Part shown: piece after piece, positions 47,711 through 57,279 of the stretch | How the letters are laid out: every line of letters begins with the position of its first letter | How positions within the stretch are numbered: the first letter of the stretch is position 1 | From: JANELJ01 sp024511395 | GTDB lineage: Bacteria > Pseudomonadota > Gammaproteobacteria > GRL18 | Length of the DNA: 64,000 bases | Assembly (NCBI GenBank): GCA_963681975.1 | Contig: OY820613.1 | Span: forward strand, 3,038,001 to 3,102,000 | Direction: 5' to 3' | Translations under genes and position numbers: made by a program | The notes under the pieces: model-generated | Told to the model about the DNA's origin: nothing | Seen by the model: only the letters and a program-made list of their open reading frames with translations | Databases searched by the model: none

Positions 47711-49197
47711 GTTCAACCTGAATAATACCGTTTTAAGCCTGACATCAAGCCAGGTTTAAAGCAGCTGATTGCCCCGGTTTGATAAAAGACCCCATCAAAA
47801 CGGAAATAATTTTGAGCCACAAAAGCCGGAGCTTATTGAGGATCTTTCTTAAGTTATGTCCAGCGGCCACCATAACCATATTAATGGCATCACCGACTGC
47901 ACCTTTGAGGTAGCAGCGGTCTAAACGGCCATCATTTTTCATATGACCAATTTCAGGCTCAATCGCACTGCGCCGTTTTAATGCTTCGGGTAACGCCTCG
48001 CTTCTGACCTGAGATAAAAACTTTAGTGTCTTTTACTTCATGTCCACGATAACCACGGTCAACAAAGCATTGTTCCGGTTGTACGGCTGTAAACTGTTTT
48101 ATCTGTTCCAGTTGTGGCAGCAAGGTATGTCCATCATAAGGATTGCCCGGACAACTTTGAGCACCAATAACAAAGCCTTCCTTGTTAGTTACCGCGATAC
48201 TGGTTTTAACTCCAAATTCATAAGGCTTATGAGCTTTGCCTTTACTGATACACTCGACTTCCGGTGCATGTAAACTGTAAAGCTTGTTCTTACTGTGCTG
48301 CTCCTGCTCAATTAGTTTCTGAGCCTGTTTTAGGGCTACTTCAAACAATGACTGAATATCGACAGAATAATTGGGCAGTTGTCGTTCAATATCCCGTTTA
48401 ACACGACCTAAACGGGATTTCAGTTTATTGTTTATTTTCTTCATGCGTTTAAACTGTTTTGCATGAGCATAACGACTGGCCATTAGTACATATTGCGGCC
48501 CAACCCGATTATAGTTCTGGCGCAGTTTAATACCGTGCTCTTTGGACAGTTTAATCAGGTTTTCTCTGGCTTTGTTCAGGAGCTTTGAATCGGTTGGAAA
48601 AGCGATGTTCTTTTCCTGTACGGTAGTATCTACCGTGACTTTCTTTAAACTGCCTGGCTTGATAGTTTTACTCTTTAGTCCGGCTTTAATGGTTTCAATC
48701 AGTAATTTTTCACTGCCTGATTTACCCGGCCGGTTACGCCATTTGGTCATGGTCACAGGGTGTATAGGCATTTTATGCTGAAAGTATTCTTCACCACAGA
48801 AATACTGCCAGTACGGATTTTCTGTCCAGCCTTTTACTACCTGTTCATCCGATAAATCATGCAGGTGTTTCAGGTAATGCAATCCTGCAATCAATCGAGT
48901 GCGTATGGCAGGAGCACCTTTAGTGGATACAAACAGAGCACCCCATTCTTTATCAGGACTTTCCCGGTCTATGTGTTTTGATAACTTAATCAACTCATGG
49001 TTTATGTCCAGCATGTTTTCAGGGCGCATCCTGAACAGGTCTTCCTGAGGTATTTTTGGCTGTTTCTCTGGCTTCATTCTGGTCTGGAAATTTGCAAGGT
49101 AATAAGGCTTATTTTACCAAAAACCTGCAAATTTAACACCCATAATTCGCCAATATTTCCTTATAAATCAATGTGCTATAATTTATTCAGGTCGAAC
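47711..49197 (-). mobile_element. IS5-type element, copy 8
   Basis: 1487 bp, flanked by perfect TAGCTA duplications (47705-47710 and 49198-49203). It is 11 bp shorter than full length: CTTTTTAATAC is missing at about 47984. Inserted in the RAYT-like gene. Confidence 0.95.
47745..49077 (-). pseudogene. IS5-type transposase, 11-bp deletion
   Basis: The first 365 or so residues are open (47959-49077), retaining D150 and D340. The 11-bp deletion then shifts the frame before the RRSAIEPEIG glutamate region. The C-terminal end (47745-47942) is in another frame. Inactive. Confidence 0.92.
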
Positions 49198-49927
49198 TAG
49201 CTACCTTGATATTTTTGAAGCGTTTGCCAAAATCCGTTAATGGTTTTACTTTTTTAGACTTTCTCTGTCTGACCCTGTCCATAATTTTGCCGGTAGCCAG
49301 CTGCTTTTTCCATTTATTAACAAAGGCATCACTGCCCAGCAGGATCTGCGCCTTTACCTGTGCCATCAGGTCAAAATCCTTATCGGTATTTTCAAGTGAT
49401 TTTTGCAGGGCAGTACGAGCACGTTTGGGCTGTTTACCGAAATGGGACAGGACTTCATCCACCTTAAGCCATTCCGGTGCCTCGGTTATACCAATGGTTG
49501 CCTGGTAACTGCTCCATTTCCATTTGTCCAGCTTGCGTGCCTTACGTTTGAGCAGGGGCATCAGCAGCACATATTTAAGGACATCCTCAAATGAATGTTT
49601 AGCTTCAACCAGTATGGCCTTAAAGCGGCCATGAAAAATATTCCCGGTGGTTTCATATTTGGCATTATAGCGCTGAGTATAGACACCGTTTAACTGTCTC
49701 ATGCCTCTGGAGAGATTTGGCTTAGGGGTTTTTATAAACAATTGGTATGAGTCCGGCATAAGATTATAAGCAAAAACTTCCCAGTGCATACGTTTAACCA
49801 CGTCCTGCAATACAGTCAGGAATTCCTGACGATCTTTAGTGTCTTTAAAAACCGTCTCACCCGGGGCAGCTTTTGAAGAAATAAAATAATATGCGCCTGA
49901 ATACTCTATTCGTACTGGCCTTGCCAT

Positions 49928-50158
49928 AACTACACCTTTTAACCTTTATCTTTCAATACTTATTATCCTAAAAAAAATCAGTTAAACCTACTGCGAATGT
50001 CCATAGCACTGAATCTACAAGGCTTTCCAGAACATTTTGACTTCACCCGTAGGGTGGCTACGAATAAAGCCAAAATAACCTATAAATCCTTGTATCTTCA
50101 GCACTCTGAGTATTCTCGCTACGATTCAACTGCTTTTTTTTAACAGGTAATAGCGTTA
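49928..50158. other. Intergenic region between RAYT and IS3 with one hairpin
   Basis: No gene seen. CGTAG-GGTGG-CTACG at 50048-50062 is a perfect 5-bp stem. RAYT genes are normally flanked by REP hairpins that start with a GTAG-type tetramer, so this may be a remnant REP. One copy alone is weak evidence. Confidence 0.35.
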
Positions 50159-50207
50159 GGTAATCCCCCCATTTATAAAGCAATTCATAAATAGAGGTTT
50201 TGCATAA

Positions 50208-50298
50208 GTCTTATCCACATATCCATAGGTCTGTCTGTTGATGAGACCTTCAGTTTTATCTCACTGACAGGCCTGGCCTGTGGGTATGTGGATAAGAC
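50208..50298. repeat. 91-bp imperfect palindrome with inverted DnaA-box matches, copy 2
   Basis: The same structure and length as at 37668-37758: TTATCCACA at 50211-50219 and TGTGGATAA at 50287-50295. Located in the 3' untranslated part of the IS3 element. Confidence 0.75.
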
Positions 50299-50313
50299 GG
50301 TTTAAATTGTTTT

Positions 50314-51141
50314 CTAACAGGCTAAAACCAATTTTTGCCTGGGTAGTACTCCACCGATAGCCGTATGGGGTCGTTCATTATTATAACTCCATTTCCAGCA
50401 TGTTGCTGTTTCCTGTGCATGCTCTATAGAATTAAATAAAAACTGATTTAACCATTCATGGCGTACCGTTCGATTAAACCGCTCTACATAAGCATTTTAT
50501 TGTGGATTACACGGCTGGATATATTGTCGTTTTATATCCTGTGCCTTTGCCCGGTCAACCACTTTCTGGCTTATGTACTCAGGCCCGTTATCGCATCGAA
50601 TGGTTTTGGACTTGCCTCGCCATTCAATAATGCGTTCCAGTGTCCGTATCACTCTTAATGCCGGTAATGATAAAACCACCTCAATCCCAAGGCATTCTCG
50701 ATTCTAATCATCAATTACATTAAAGGTACGAAAGCTACGTCCGTCTTTTAACTGGTCATGCATAAAATCCATCGACCAGGTATCATTGATTTGCTCTGGA
50801 ACCGCCAGGGTATCTGGTTTTTTACGTTTTAATCGTTTTTTAGGCTTTATCCTTAAGTTTAATTCCAGCTCCCGATAAATACGGTATACTCGTTTATGGT
50901 TCCAGGGAAAGCCTTTAACATTACGCAAATACAGGAAGCATAATCCAAAGCCCCGGTTTTTATAAGCCTGCGTCAAACGCAGCAGCCAGTCAGCAATTTT
51001 GTCATTTTCCTGTGAATTTTTTGCCTGATAACAATAACAGGTTTCACTAATATCAAAGATACGACAGGCCAGCCTGATGGATATTTCTCTGTCCCTGACT
51101 ACTTGTTTAGCCATCTCCCTGCGATGGGATGGCTTTACCAC
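50314..51141 (-). pseudogene. IS3-family transposase OrfB with two stop codons
   Basis: Integrase-core (rve) transposase: KPSHRREMAKQVVRDREISI, then DTWSMDFMHDQLKDGRSFRT. TAG follows VIDD (50704), and TAA follows QPCNPQ (50497). The frame otherwise continues through TIRCDNGPEYISQKV and AYVERFNRTVRHEWLNQFLF to PRQKLVLAC at 50314. All DDE positions can be traced but the protein is not produced whole. Confidence 0.88.
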
Positions 51142-51401
51142 TTTTTTGCCATAGCCTCCTGAATAATCTCTGCCTTTAAGTGCTCTTCTGCATACATCTT
51201 CTTCAAGCGGCGGTTTTCTTCTTCCAGCTCTTTCATGCGTTTCATCATGGAAACATCCATGCCGCCGTATTTGGCCTGCCAGTTATAGAAGGTGGCATCA
51301 CTCATACCATGGGTGCGGCATAATTCAGTGACCGGCACGCCGGATTCAGCTTCTTTCAGAATGCCAATGTTCTGGGATTCTGTAAATCTGGACTTCTTCA
51401 T
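51135..51401 (-). CDS. IS3-family OrfA (IS407 group)
   Basis: 88 residues: a helix-turn-helix (SQNIGILKEAESGVPVTELC) followed by a leucine-zipper-like coiled coil (KRMKELEEENRRLKKMYAEE). It normally binds the IS ends and is joined to OrfB by a programmed frameshift in the overlap near 51135-51141. Intact. Confidence 0.92.
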   Translation of the reverse strand: MKKSRFTESQNIGILKEAESGVPVTELCRTHGMSDATFYNWQAKYGGMDVSMMKRMKELEEENRRLKKMYAEEHLKAEIIQEAMAKKW

Positions 51402-51474
51402 TGTAGGTTCTCCTCATTAATAATTTAATGGAAAATTCTACTTATGAAAAGAATTATTTTTCGGGAGGATTACC

Positions 51475-51645
51475 ATCGCTGTAAAAAAACAGCAGCAGTT
51501 CATCGTAATTACCGCTGATGCCCTCTTCCTTAAGAATTGTACCGACCTTTGAGCCTTTTAAACGCCAGGCTTTATAATAAAAAGACAGCTGAAAGAGTAC
51601 AAACAGGCTTATAATGGCAAAAATAATAAGATTTACAGTATCCAT
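51475..51645 (-). pseudogene. N-terminal fragment of a membrane-anchored protein, cut by IS3
   Basis: It starts MDTVNLIIFAIISLFVLFQL (one membrane helix), then GSKVGTILKEEGISG, and is cut at YDELLLFFYSDG where the IS3 begins. The pattern LLLFFYSDG just before the cut resembles the strand leading to a thioredoxin CxxC, so a membrane-tethered thioredoxin is possible. The continuation is not found beyond the IS. Confidence 0.45.
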
Positions 51646-51834
51646 TTCTGACTCCGGATCGGATTAACCGCAACAGCGCAAATGGTCGTTCAAAGCAGGG
51701 CAATATTCTGGTTTTTTTAACTATTGTGGTTATTATCGCTGAATATGTCAAAAAACCCGGCAAGCAAATACTTTACTAAAAGACTGGGTTTATGGCAAAA
51801 TGGCCTGATTATTTATTACCCCTGAGAATTATTT

Positions 51835-53007
51835 ATGAGTATTACATCCTTTTTACCACCTGTTCGTACCTTAATGGGCCCAGGCCCGTCTGATGTTCAT
51901 CCACGTATTCTGGAAGCTCTGTCCCGTCCCACTATCGGTCATCTGGATCCTAAATTTGTGGAAATGATGGAAGAAGTCAAAAGCATGCTGCAGTATGCCT
52001 TTCAAACAAAAAATGAACTGAACATTGCCGTTTCAGCCCCCGGTTCTGCCGGCATGGAAACCTGCTTTGTTAATTTGCTGGAAGCCGGTGACAAAGCCAT
52101 TGTCTGTCAGAACGGTGTATTTGGCGGCCGCATGAAAGAAAATGTTGAGCGTCTGGGTGCTACCGCTGTTATGGTGGAAGATGAATGGGGCAAAACCGTT
52201 GATCTCAATAAAGTAGAAGATGCACTTAAAGCCAATCCAGACGCTAAGGTACTGACCTTTGTTCATGCAGAAACATCTACCGGCGTCTCTTCTGATGCCA
52301 AAGCCTTATGTGAGCTGGCGCGTAAATATGACTGCCTGACCATTGTTGATGCAGTGACTTCCCTAGGCGGTTCTGAACTGCATGTGGATGACTGGGGAAT
52401 TGATGCCATTTATTCCGGCACCCAGAAGTGCCTGTCCTGTACCCCCGGTATTTCACCCGTCAGTATGAGTAAAAAAGCCGTTGCCGCCATTAAGGCCCGC
52501 AAAACACCGGTACAGAGCTGGTTTCTTGATCTGAACCTGGTTATGGGTTACTGGGGCAAGAACGCCAAACGTGCCTATCACCATACCGCTCCAGTTAATG
52601 CCATGTATTCCCTGCACGAAGCACTGGTTATGCTGCAGGATGAAGGTCTGGAAAACGCCTGGAAACGTCATATGGACAACCACCTGGCCCTGCGTACCGG
52701 TCTGGAAGCTATGGGACTTGAATTTGTAGTTGCAGAAGATTATCGCCTACCCCAGTTAAACTCGGTAACTATCCCTGAAGGCGTAGATGATGCCGAAGTA
52801 CGCGGCCGTTTACTGAATGAATTTAACCTGGAAATCGGTGCCGGTCTGGGTGCCCTGGCCGGCAAAGTCTGGCGTATCGGCCTGATGGGCCATAGCAGTC
52901 GTGCTGAAAATATTATGCTGTGCCTGGCGGCACTGGAAGCGGTGCTGGGTGATAAGGTGAATACGGGAGTGGCGCTGGCGGCGGCTCAGGAGAAGCTGGC
53001 GGGTTGA
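51835..53007 (+). CDS. Alanine/serine-glyoxylate aminotransferase (class V, PLP)
   Basis: 390 residues. It starts PPVRTLMGPGPSDVHPRILE, the PLP lysine is K198 in SGTQKCLSCTPG, and AVTSLGGSELHVDDWGIDA precedes it. The class-V family includes alanine-glyoxylate, serine-glyoxylate and serine-pyruvate aminotransferases, so the preferred donor is not decided here. It detoxifies or recycles glyoxylate to glycine. It stands alone, and a seven-unit 10-bp tandem array starts on its stop codon. Confidence 0.9.
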   Translation: MSITSFLPPVRTLMGPGPSDVHPRILEALSRPTIGHLDPKFVEMMEEVKSMLQYAFQTKNELNIAVSAPGSAGMETCFVNLLEAGDKAIVCQNGVFGGRMKENVERLGATAVMVEDEWGKTVDLNKVEDALKANPDAKVLTFVHAETSTGVSSDAKALCELARKYDCLTIVDAVTSLGGSELHVDDWGIDAIYSGTQKCLSCTPGISPVSMSKKAVAAIKARKTPVQSWFLDLNLVMGYWGKNAKRAYHHTAPVNAMYSLHEALVMLQDEGLENAWKRHMDNHLALRTGLEAMGLEFVVAEDYRLPQLNSVTIPEGVDDAEVRGRLLNEFNLEIGAGLGALAGKVWRIGLMGHSSRAENIMLCLAALEAVLGDKVNTGVALAAAQEKLAG

Positions 53008-53076
53008 GCGTTCAGAAGCGTTCAGAAGCGTTCAGAAGCGTTCAGAAGCGTTCAGAAGCGTTCAGAAGCGTTCAGA
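53007..53076. repeat. Tandem repeat, seven 10-bp units (AGCGTTCAGA)
   Basis: Seven identical copies of AGCGTTCAGA in a row; the first base overlaps the aminotransferase stop codon. Perfect units suggest recent slippage, and copy number is likely variable between relatives. Confidence 0.95.
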
Positions 53077-53323
53077 AAAGAGTTTAAAATATCTTTTTCT
53101 TTAGTCAAGCAAGATATTTAAATATTTTGTACTAACTTAAAGATAACTAAAGTTTAGAGTTTCAGCTCCCCCAAAAAGGAGAATCATTTAAAATTTATTG
53201 ATTACCTCAGTTAACCGATAGTCCGTAACAGGAAAAAAATATAAAAAAAAGCAAAAAACAGTTGACAAAAATTCGGCAGCATTGCTGCCTTCAGTAAGAA
53301 AAAACAAACTTCTGTAGGCCACA

Positions 53324-53808
53324 ATGCACACCAAAGGATACAGCAATATCCCCGGTGAACTGTTTTATTACATAACATTTTTAACCCGAGCGCTACCCCT
53401 TAGGAGCGCAAAAACCTTTATTGAGTTACTAATGGGCAGTTTATTAACTCAATCAGGGTTTGTAACCAGTGCTATCTGGATACTGGACATGGCCAGACAA
53501 TGGCCCGGTTATTATCATAGATGACTCTATCGTGCTGCGTCATTCCAAAAAGGCACCCATGAGTCAGATACACCACCAGCATGGTAATAAAACCAATCTG
53601 TCCCGGTATGTCAGAGGGCAATGCCGGGTAGCACTGGCTGCGATTGTTAAGCGTTCTGGCTGTAATACGGCTCTGCTATTGTTATTACGTTTAACACCAC
53701 AGGCCGGGGACGACCCGGAAAATATGGGACACGTTATACAAAAGAAGAAATTAAACGGCTGCCTTTAAATAAGGAAACCGTACACCTGTATGGACGTGAA
53801 CAGCAGGT
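53324..53808 (+). pseudogene. IS4/IS701-like transposase, truncated and frameshifted
   Basis: ATG 53324 opens MHTKGYSNIPGELFYYITFL and runs to DMARQWPGYYHR-stop. DDSIVLRHSKKAPMSQIHHQ continues in a second frame. The internal part after RLTPQAG is deleted, and GRPGKYGTRYTKEEIKRLPL reads to the IS5 boundary. At least three lesions. Confidence 0.82.
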
Positions 53809-53814
53809 TAATTA

Positions 53815-55130
53815 GTCCGACCTGAATAAATCATAGCGCATTGATTTATAAGGAAATATTGGCGAATTATGGGTGTTAAATTTGCAGGTTTTTGGTAAAA
53901 TAAGCCTTATTACCTTGCAAATTTCCAGACCAGAATGAAGCCAGAGAAACAGCCAAAAATACCTCAGGAAGACCTGTTCAGGATGCGCCTTGAAAACATG
54001 CTGGACAGAAAATCCGTACTGGCAGTATTTTTGTGGTAAAGAATACTTTCAGCATAAGATGCCCATACACCCTACGACCATGACCAAATGGCGTAACCGG
54101 CCAGGTAAATCAGGCAGTGAAAAATTACTGATTGAAACCATTAAAGCCGGACTAAAGAGTAAAACCATAAAGCCCGGCAGTTTAAAGAAAGTCACGGTAG
54201 ATACTACCGTACAGGAAAAGAACATCGCTTTTCCAACCGATTCAAAGCTCCTGAACAAAGCCAGAGAAAACCTGGTTAAACTGTCCAAAGAGCACGGTAT
54301 TAAACTGCGTCAGAACTATAATCGGGTTGGGCCGCAATATGTACTAATGGCCAGTCGTTATGCTCATGCAAAACAGTTTAAACGCATGAAGAAAATGAAC
54401 AATAAACTGAAATCCCGTTTAGGTCGTGTTAAACGGGATATTGAACGACAACTGCCCAATTATTCTGTCGATATTCAGTCATTGTTTGAAGTAGCTCTAA
54501 AACAGGCTCAGAAACTGATTGAGCAGGAGCAGCACAGTAAGAACAAGCTTTACAGTTTACATGCTCCTGAAGTCGAGTGTATCAGTAAAGGCAAAGCTCA
54601 TAAGCCTTATGAATTTGGAGTTAAAACCAGTATCGCGGTAACTAACAAGGAAGGCTTTGTTATTGGTGCTCAAAGTTGTCCGGGCAATCCTTATGATGGA
54701 CATACCTTGCTGCCACAACTGGAACAGATAAAACAGTTTACAGCCGTACAACCGGAACACTGCTTTGTTGACCGGGGTTATCGTGGACATGAAGTAAAAG
54801 ACACTAAAGTTTTTATCTCAGGTCAGAAGCGAGGCGTTACCCGAAGTATTAAAAAGGCATTAAAACGGCGCAGTGCGATTGAGCCTGAAATCGGTCATAT
54901 GAAAAACGATGGCCGTTTAGACCGCTGCTACCTCAAAGGTGCAGTCGGTAATGCCATTAATGTGGTTATGGTAGCCGCTGGACATAACTTAAGAAAGATC
55001 CTCAATAAGCTCCGGCTTTTGTGGCTCAAAATTATTTCCGGTTTGATGGGGTCTTTTATCAAACCGGGGCAATCAGCTGCTTTAAACCTGGCTTGATGTC
55101 AGGCTTAAAACGGTATTATTCAGGTTGAAC
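53815..55130 (+). mobile_element. IS5-type element, copy 9 (182 bp deleted)
   Basis: 1316 bp. 182 bp between two GCTGGACA repeats are missing. Flanking hexamers differ: TAATTA (53809-53814) and TATGTA (55131-55136). They come from different places in the IS4/IS701-like element, so the two ends belong to separate insertion events. Confidence 0.92.
53935..55096 (+). pseudogene. IS5-type transposase, 182-bp deletion
   Basis: The native start at 53935 reads MKPEKQPKIPQEDLFRMRLE, then leaves frame at the deletion. From a TTG at 53990, 368 residues are open in the correct frame and retain D150, D340 and E377, but the DNA-binding N-terminal domain is mostly lost. Probably inactive; if translated it might act as an inhibitor. 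Confidence 0.88.
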
Positions 55131-55518
55131 TATGTAATAAAACAGTTCACCAGGGATATTGCCGTATCCTTTGGTGTGCATTGCGGCCTCCAGAAGTTTG
55201 TTTTTTCTTGCTGAAGGCAGCAATGCTGCCGAATTTTTGTCAACTATTTTTTACATTTTTTTCCTGTTTTTACTGAATTATTTTGTTTACCTCGGAGTAA
55301 CAGGGGCCGGGTGTCCCTTGATGAAGTTTCGACAGCAGGGAGGCTGTCGAAAAGCATCCATGGGTGGATTCACAGCGGCTTCAGCAAGGGATACACGGTT
55401 CCTGTTACTGACTATCGGTTAACTGAGGTAATCAATAAATTTTAAATGATTCTCCTTTTTGGGGGAGCTGAAACTCTAAACTTTAGCTAAGTAAGATATA
55501 AAGAGTTAATAAATATGA
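55131..55518. other. Inverted 5' end of the IS4/IS701-like element and spacer
   Basis: Non-coding. It contains the structured repeat 55297-55408, the terminal repeat ending at 55486, and an AT-rich spacer before a small reading frame. No gene seen. Confidence 0.7.
55297..55408. repeat. Structured repeat (conserved 64-nt core), copy 2
   Basis: The arms 55297-55320 and 55385-55408 pair at 20 of 24 positions (GTAACAGG..TCCCTTG type). The core 55321-55384 has the hairpin TTCGACAGC/GCTGTCGAA and TCCATGGGTGGATTCACAG. Compared with copy 1 the hairpin G-C pair is A-T, a compensated change. Confidence 0.8.
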
Positions 55519-55710
55519 ATGAAGCAAAATCAGTACAGGCTGCATTCTACCAATGATTATTTATCGCCAAAAGGTTACGAAAACTACAGAAAATGGCTTA
55601 AAAAAGTGTTGATAAATCAGTTTGACTTATCTGACGATATGGCAACAAAAGTAGACGTACAGTTTTACGCGGATGCAAAAGATGCGATGTTAAAGGCTTT
55701 GGTGGAGTAA
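55519..55710 (+). CDS. Small hypothetical protein
   Basis: 63 residues: MKQNQYRLHSTNDYLSPKGY, then YRKWLKKVLINQFDLSDDMA. Lysine/tyrosine-rich and AT-rich in codon use. No ribosome-binding site stands out and a competing ATG lies 4 bp upstream in another frame. It could be a fragment of a larger lost gene. No family recognised. Confidence 0.35.
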   Translation: MKQNQYRLHSTNDYLSPKGYENYRKWLKKVLINQFDLSDDMATKVDVQFYADAKDAMLKALVE

Positions 55711-55793
55711 GGTTTTGCTAAAGACAGTAGCAGATTAATACCCAATACTGATTCTATTGGACTATGCTTTAAAAAAGGTAAGTTTGGACAATA

Positions 55794-55821
55794 AATAAAA
55801 GGTTTGATTCCTTTCAAACCC
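55794..55821 (-). terminator. Rho-independent terminator of tRNA-Leu
   Basis: On the minus strand GGTTTGA-AAGGAA-TCAAACC is followed by TTTTATTTATT, about 10 bases after the tRNA 3' end. Confidence 0.8.
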
Positions 55822-55831
55822 TTGCGGTGTA

Positions 55832-55918
55832 TGGTGCCCAGGAGAGGACTTGAACCTCCACGACCTTGCGATCACTAGCACCTGAAGCTAGCGTGTCTAC
55901 CAATTTCACCACCTAGGC
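55832..55918 (-). tRNA. tRNA-Leu (anticodon CAG)
   Basis: 87 nt including an encoded CCA (55832-55834). The acceptor stem GCCTAGG pairs with CCTGGGC. The D-arm includes GGTGGTGAAATTGGTAGACAC. The anticodon stem CTAGC/GCTAG encloses TTCAGGT, giving anticodon CAG. The long variable arm (GTGATCGCAAGGTCGT) is that of a class II tRNA. The T-arm GGTTCAAGTCC is normal. It lies between IS remnants and is intact. Confidence 0.95.
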
Positions 55919-56105
55919 ATATCTATCTGTGTATAGATGAGAGTGCAGATTATACATGTTTTTTTTAAAAAATACTGCTTTTTTTAAAAAAATTTCTGTT
56001 TTTTTACTGAACTAAAGTTTAGAGCAACAGCTCACCCTTGAGAGTCCTGTTTCGCTCATACGTTCTTTAACAATTTGTTTATAACCAGCTGTTTTGAAAT
56101 TGTTT

Positions 56106-57154
56106 TTATAACAAATCTTCAAATCGCCTTAAAATATCCGTATCCGGCGGCTGGAATTTTTGGGACTTACCATCCCACCAGTCCCTGACCCTAACCTGCG
56201 AAAAATACCTTATCAGTCCCATTCGTATTCTTCCGGCAGTAATGGGGGTATTCTTTCGCCAGGGCATATTATCAATTAAGCGCAATACCGAATCCGGACA
56301 TTTAATAGCCAGCAATTGAGGTATAATATACCCCAGAGCAATAATATGTACCCATCGATGTAACACCTTCCGGGTTTTCTGCCAGGTCTGTTTCATACCC
56401 CAGTCATTTTTTAACTGATTGAACAAGGGCTCAATCGACCAGCGCTTTTCATAAGCGACAATAATATCCAGACCACTTAACTGCATATCTGTTGATAGTA
56501 ATAAACGTGGTCTTTTTTTCCCTTTAAAGTCCTCAAACTCACACCAGACAAAGCATACCGACTGGCCATTCAGAAAGCGGGCTTTAGCCACCGCTGTTCA
56601 ATAAAAGAACGGCGCATATACCAACTGTCCACCAATACAGTAACCGCTTTATCTTTTAGCGGTTCCATCAATGCCCGGATAAGACTTCGGGCAATCACCA
56701 GTTTACCACTGTTACCGGCCTGTGGTGTTAAACGTAATAACAATGGCAGAGGCGTATTACAGCCAGAACGCTTAACAATCGCAGCCAGTGCTACCCGGCA
56801 TTGCCCTCTGACATGCCGGGACAGATTGGTTTTATTACCATGCTGGTGGTGTATCTGACTCATGGGTGCATTTTTGGAATGACGCAGCATGATAGAGTCA
56901 TCTATGGCCAGATAAACCGGATTATCCCCAAACAGCTTTAGAAACAGGGCCGTCCACTGTCTCATCAGTTTAAGATAAGACCACTGACCGGTTTCAAGCT
57001 ATTTATAATAACCGGGCCATTGCCTGGACATGTCCAGTATCCAGATAGCACTGTCAATAAAGGTTTTTGCGCTCCTAAGGGGTAGCGCTCGGGTTAAAAA
57101 TGTTATGTAATAAAACAGTTCACCGGGGATATTGTCGTATCCTTTGGTGTGCAT
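56106..57154 (-). pseudogene. IS4/IS701-like DDE transposase, multiple lesions
   Basis: From ATG 57154: MHTKGYDNIPGELFYYITFL, a small deletion after SAKTFI, then TAG after WPGYY. The frame continues as AIDDSIMLRHSKNAPMSQIH and VLVDSWYMRRSFIEQ to 56570. A second deletion removes the region kept at 53.7 kb (GRPGKYGTRYTKEEI). The end (56106-56591) carries YEKRWSIEPLFNQLKNDWG, a Y-2-R-3-E-6-K signature of the IS4 superfamily. Confidence 0.85.
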
Positions 57155-57279
57155 TGCGGCCTACAGAAGTTTGTTTTTTCTTACTGAAGGCAGCAATGCT
57201 GCCGAATTTTTGTCAACTGTTTTTTGCTTTTTTTTACATTTTTTTCCTGTTTTTACTGAATTATTTTGTTTACCTCGGA

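Larger units (their letters stand above)
47598..49927 (-). pseudogene. REP-associated tyrosine transposase (RAYT)-like, interrupted by IS5
   Basis: From 49927: MARPVRIEYSGAYYFISSKA, NLSRGMRQLNGVYTQRYNAK, GNIFHGRFKAILVEAKHSFE; the Y1_Tnp/RAYT family. Where family members have a HUH motif (PNHYHLL-like), this reads MPDSYQLFIKT, so both metal-binding histidines are absent. The frame stops at IS5 copy 8 and resumes at 47710 as MVKAYETGNYTLDQIGSHFG, then VHYSTVSRTVKKAGL and stop (47598), the usual C-terminal helix-turn-helix. A TAGCTA duplication links the halves. Confidence 0.85.
50159..51474 (-). mobile_element. IS3-family element (IS407 group)
   Basis: 1316 bp. Terminal repeats GGTAATCCTCCC (orfA side) and GGTAATCCCCCC (orfB side). 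orfA and orfB overlap on the minus strand. I find no clear 3-4 bp target duplication (GTTA left, ATCG right), which may mean a deletion beside the element. Confidence 0.85.
53147..55486. mobile_element. Rearranged IS4/IS701-like element: two inverted 5' ends around IS5 copy 9
   Basis: 53147 starts CTAAAGTTTAGAG (plus orientation) and 55486 closes with the same end reversed. Both outer arms are the 5' region of the element found whole at 56012-57469. IS5 copy 9 joins them. The left arm reaches into the transposase gene. The right arm stops just upstream of the gene at TATGTAATAAAACAG. Not a normal insertion. Confidence 0.75.

Noticed and set aside
51572..51763. Minus-strand 63-residue frame upstream of the aminotransferase
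   Set aside because: It overlaps the membrane-protein fragment in another frame, has no signal or family pattern, and is likely non-coding.
53007..53076. Tandem array as a CRISPR
   Set aside because: The units are 10 bp, contiguous, with no spacers and no cas genes nearby.
45228..55130. The 46.7-53.8 kb segment as a circle integrated by IS5 recombination, since TAATTA lies on the inner side of both copy 7 and copy 9
   Set aside because: Copy 7 also has its left hexamer TATTTA repeated eight bases beyond its right end, and TAATTA is a short AT-rich word expected by chance. The evidence is too thin.
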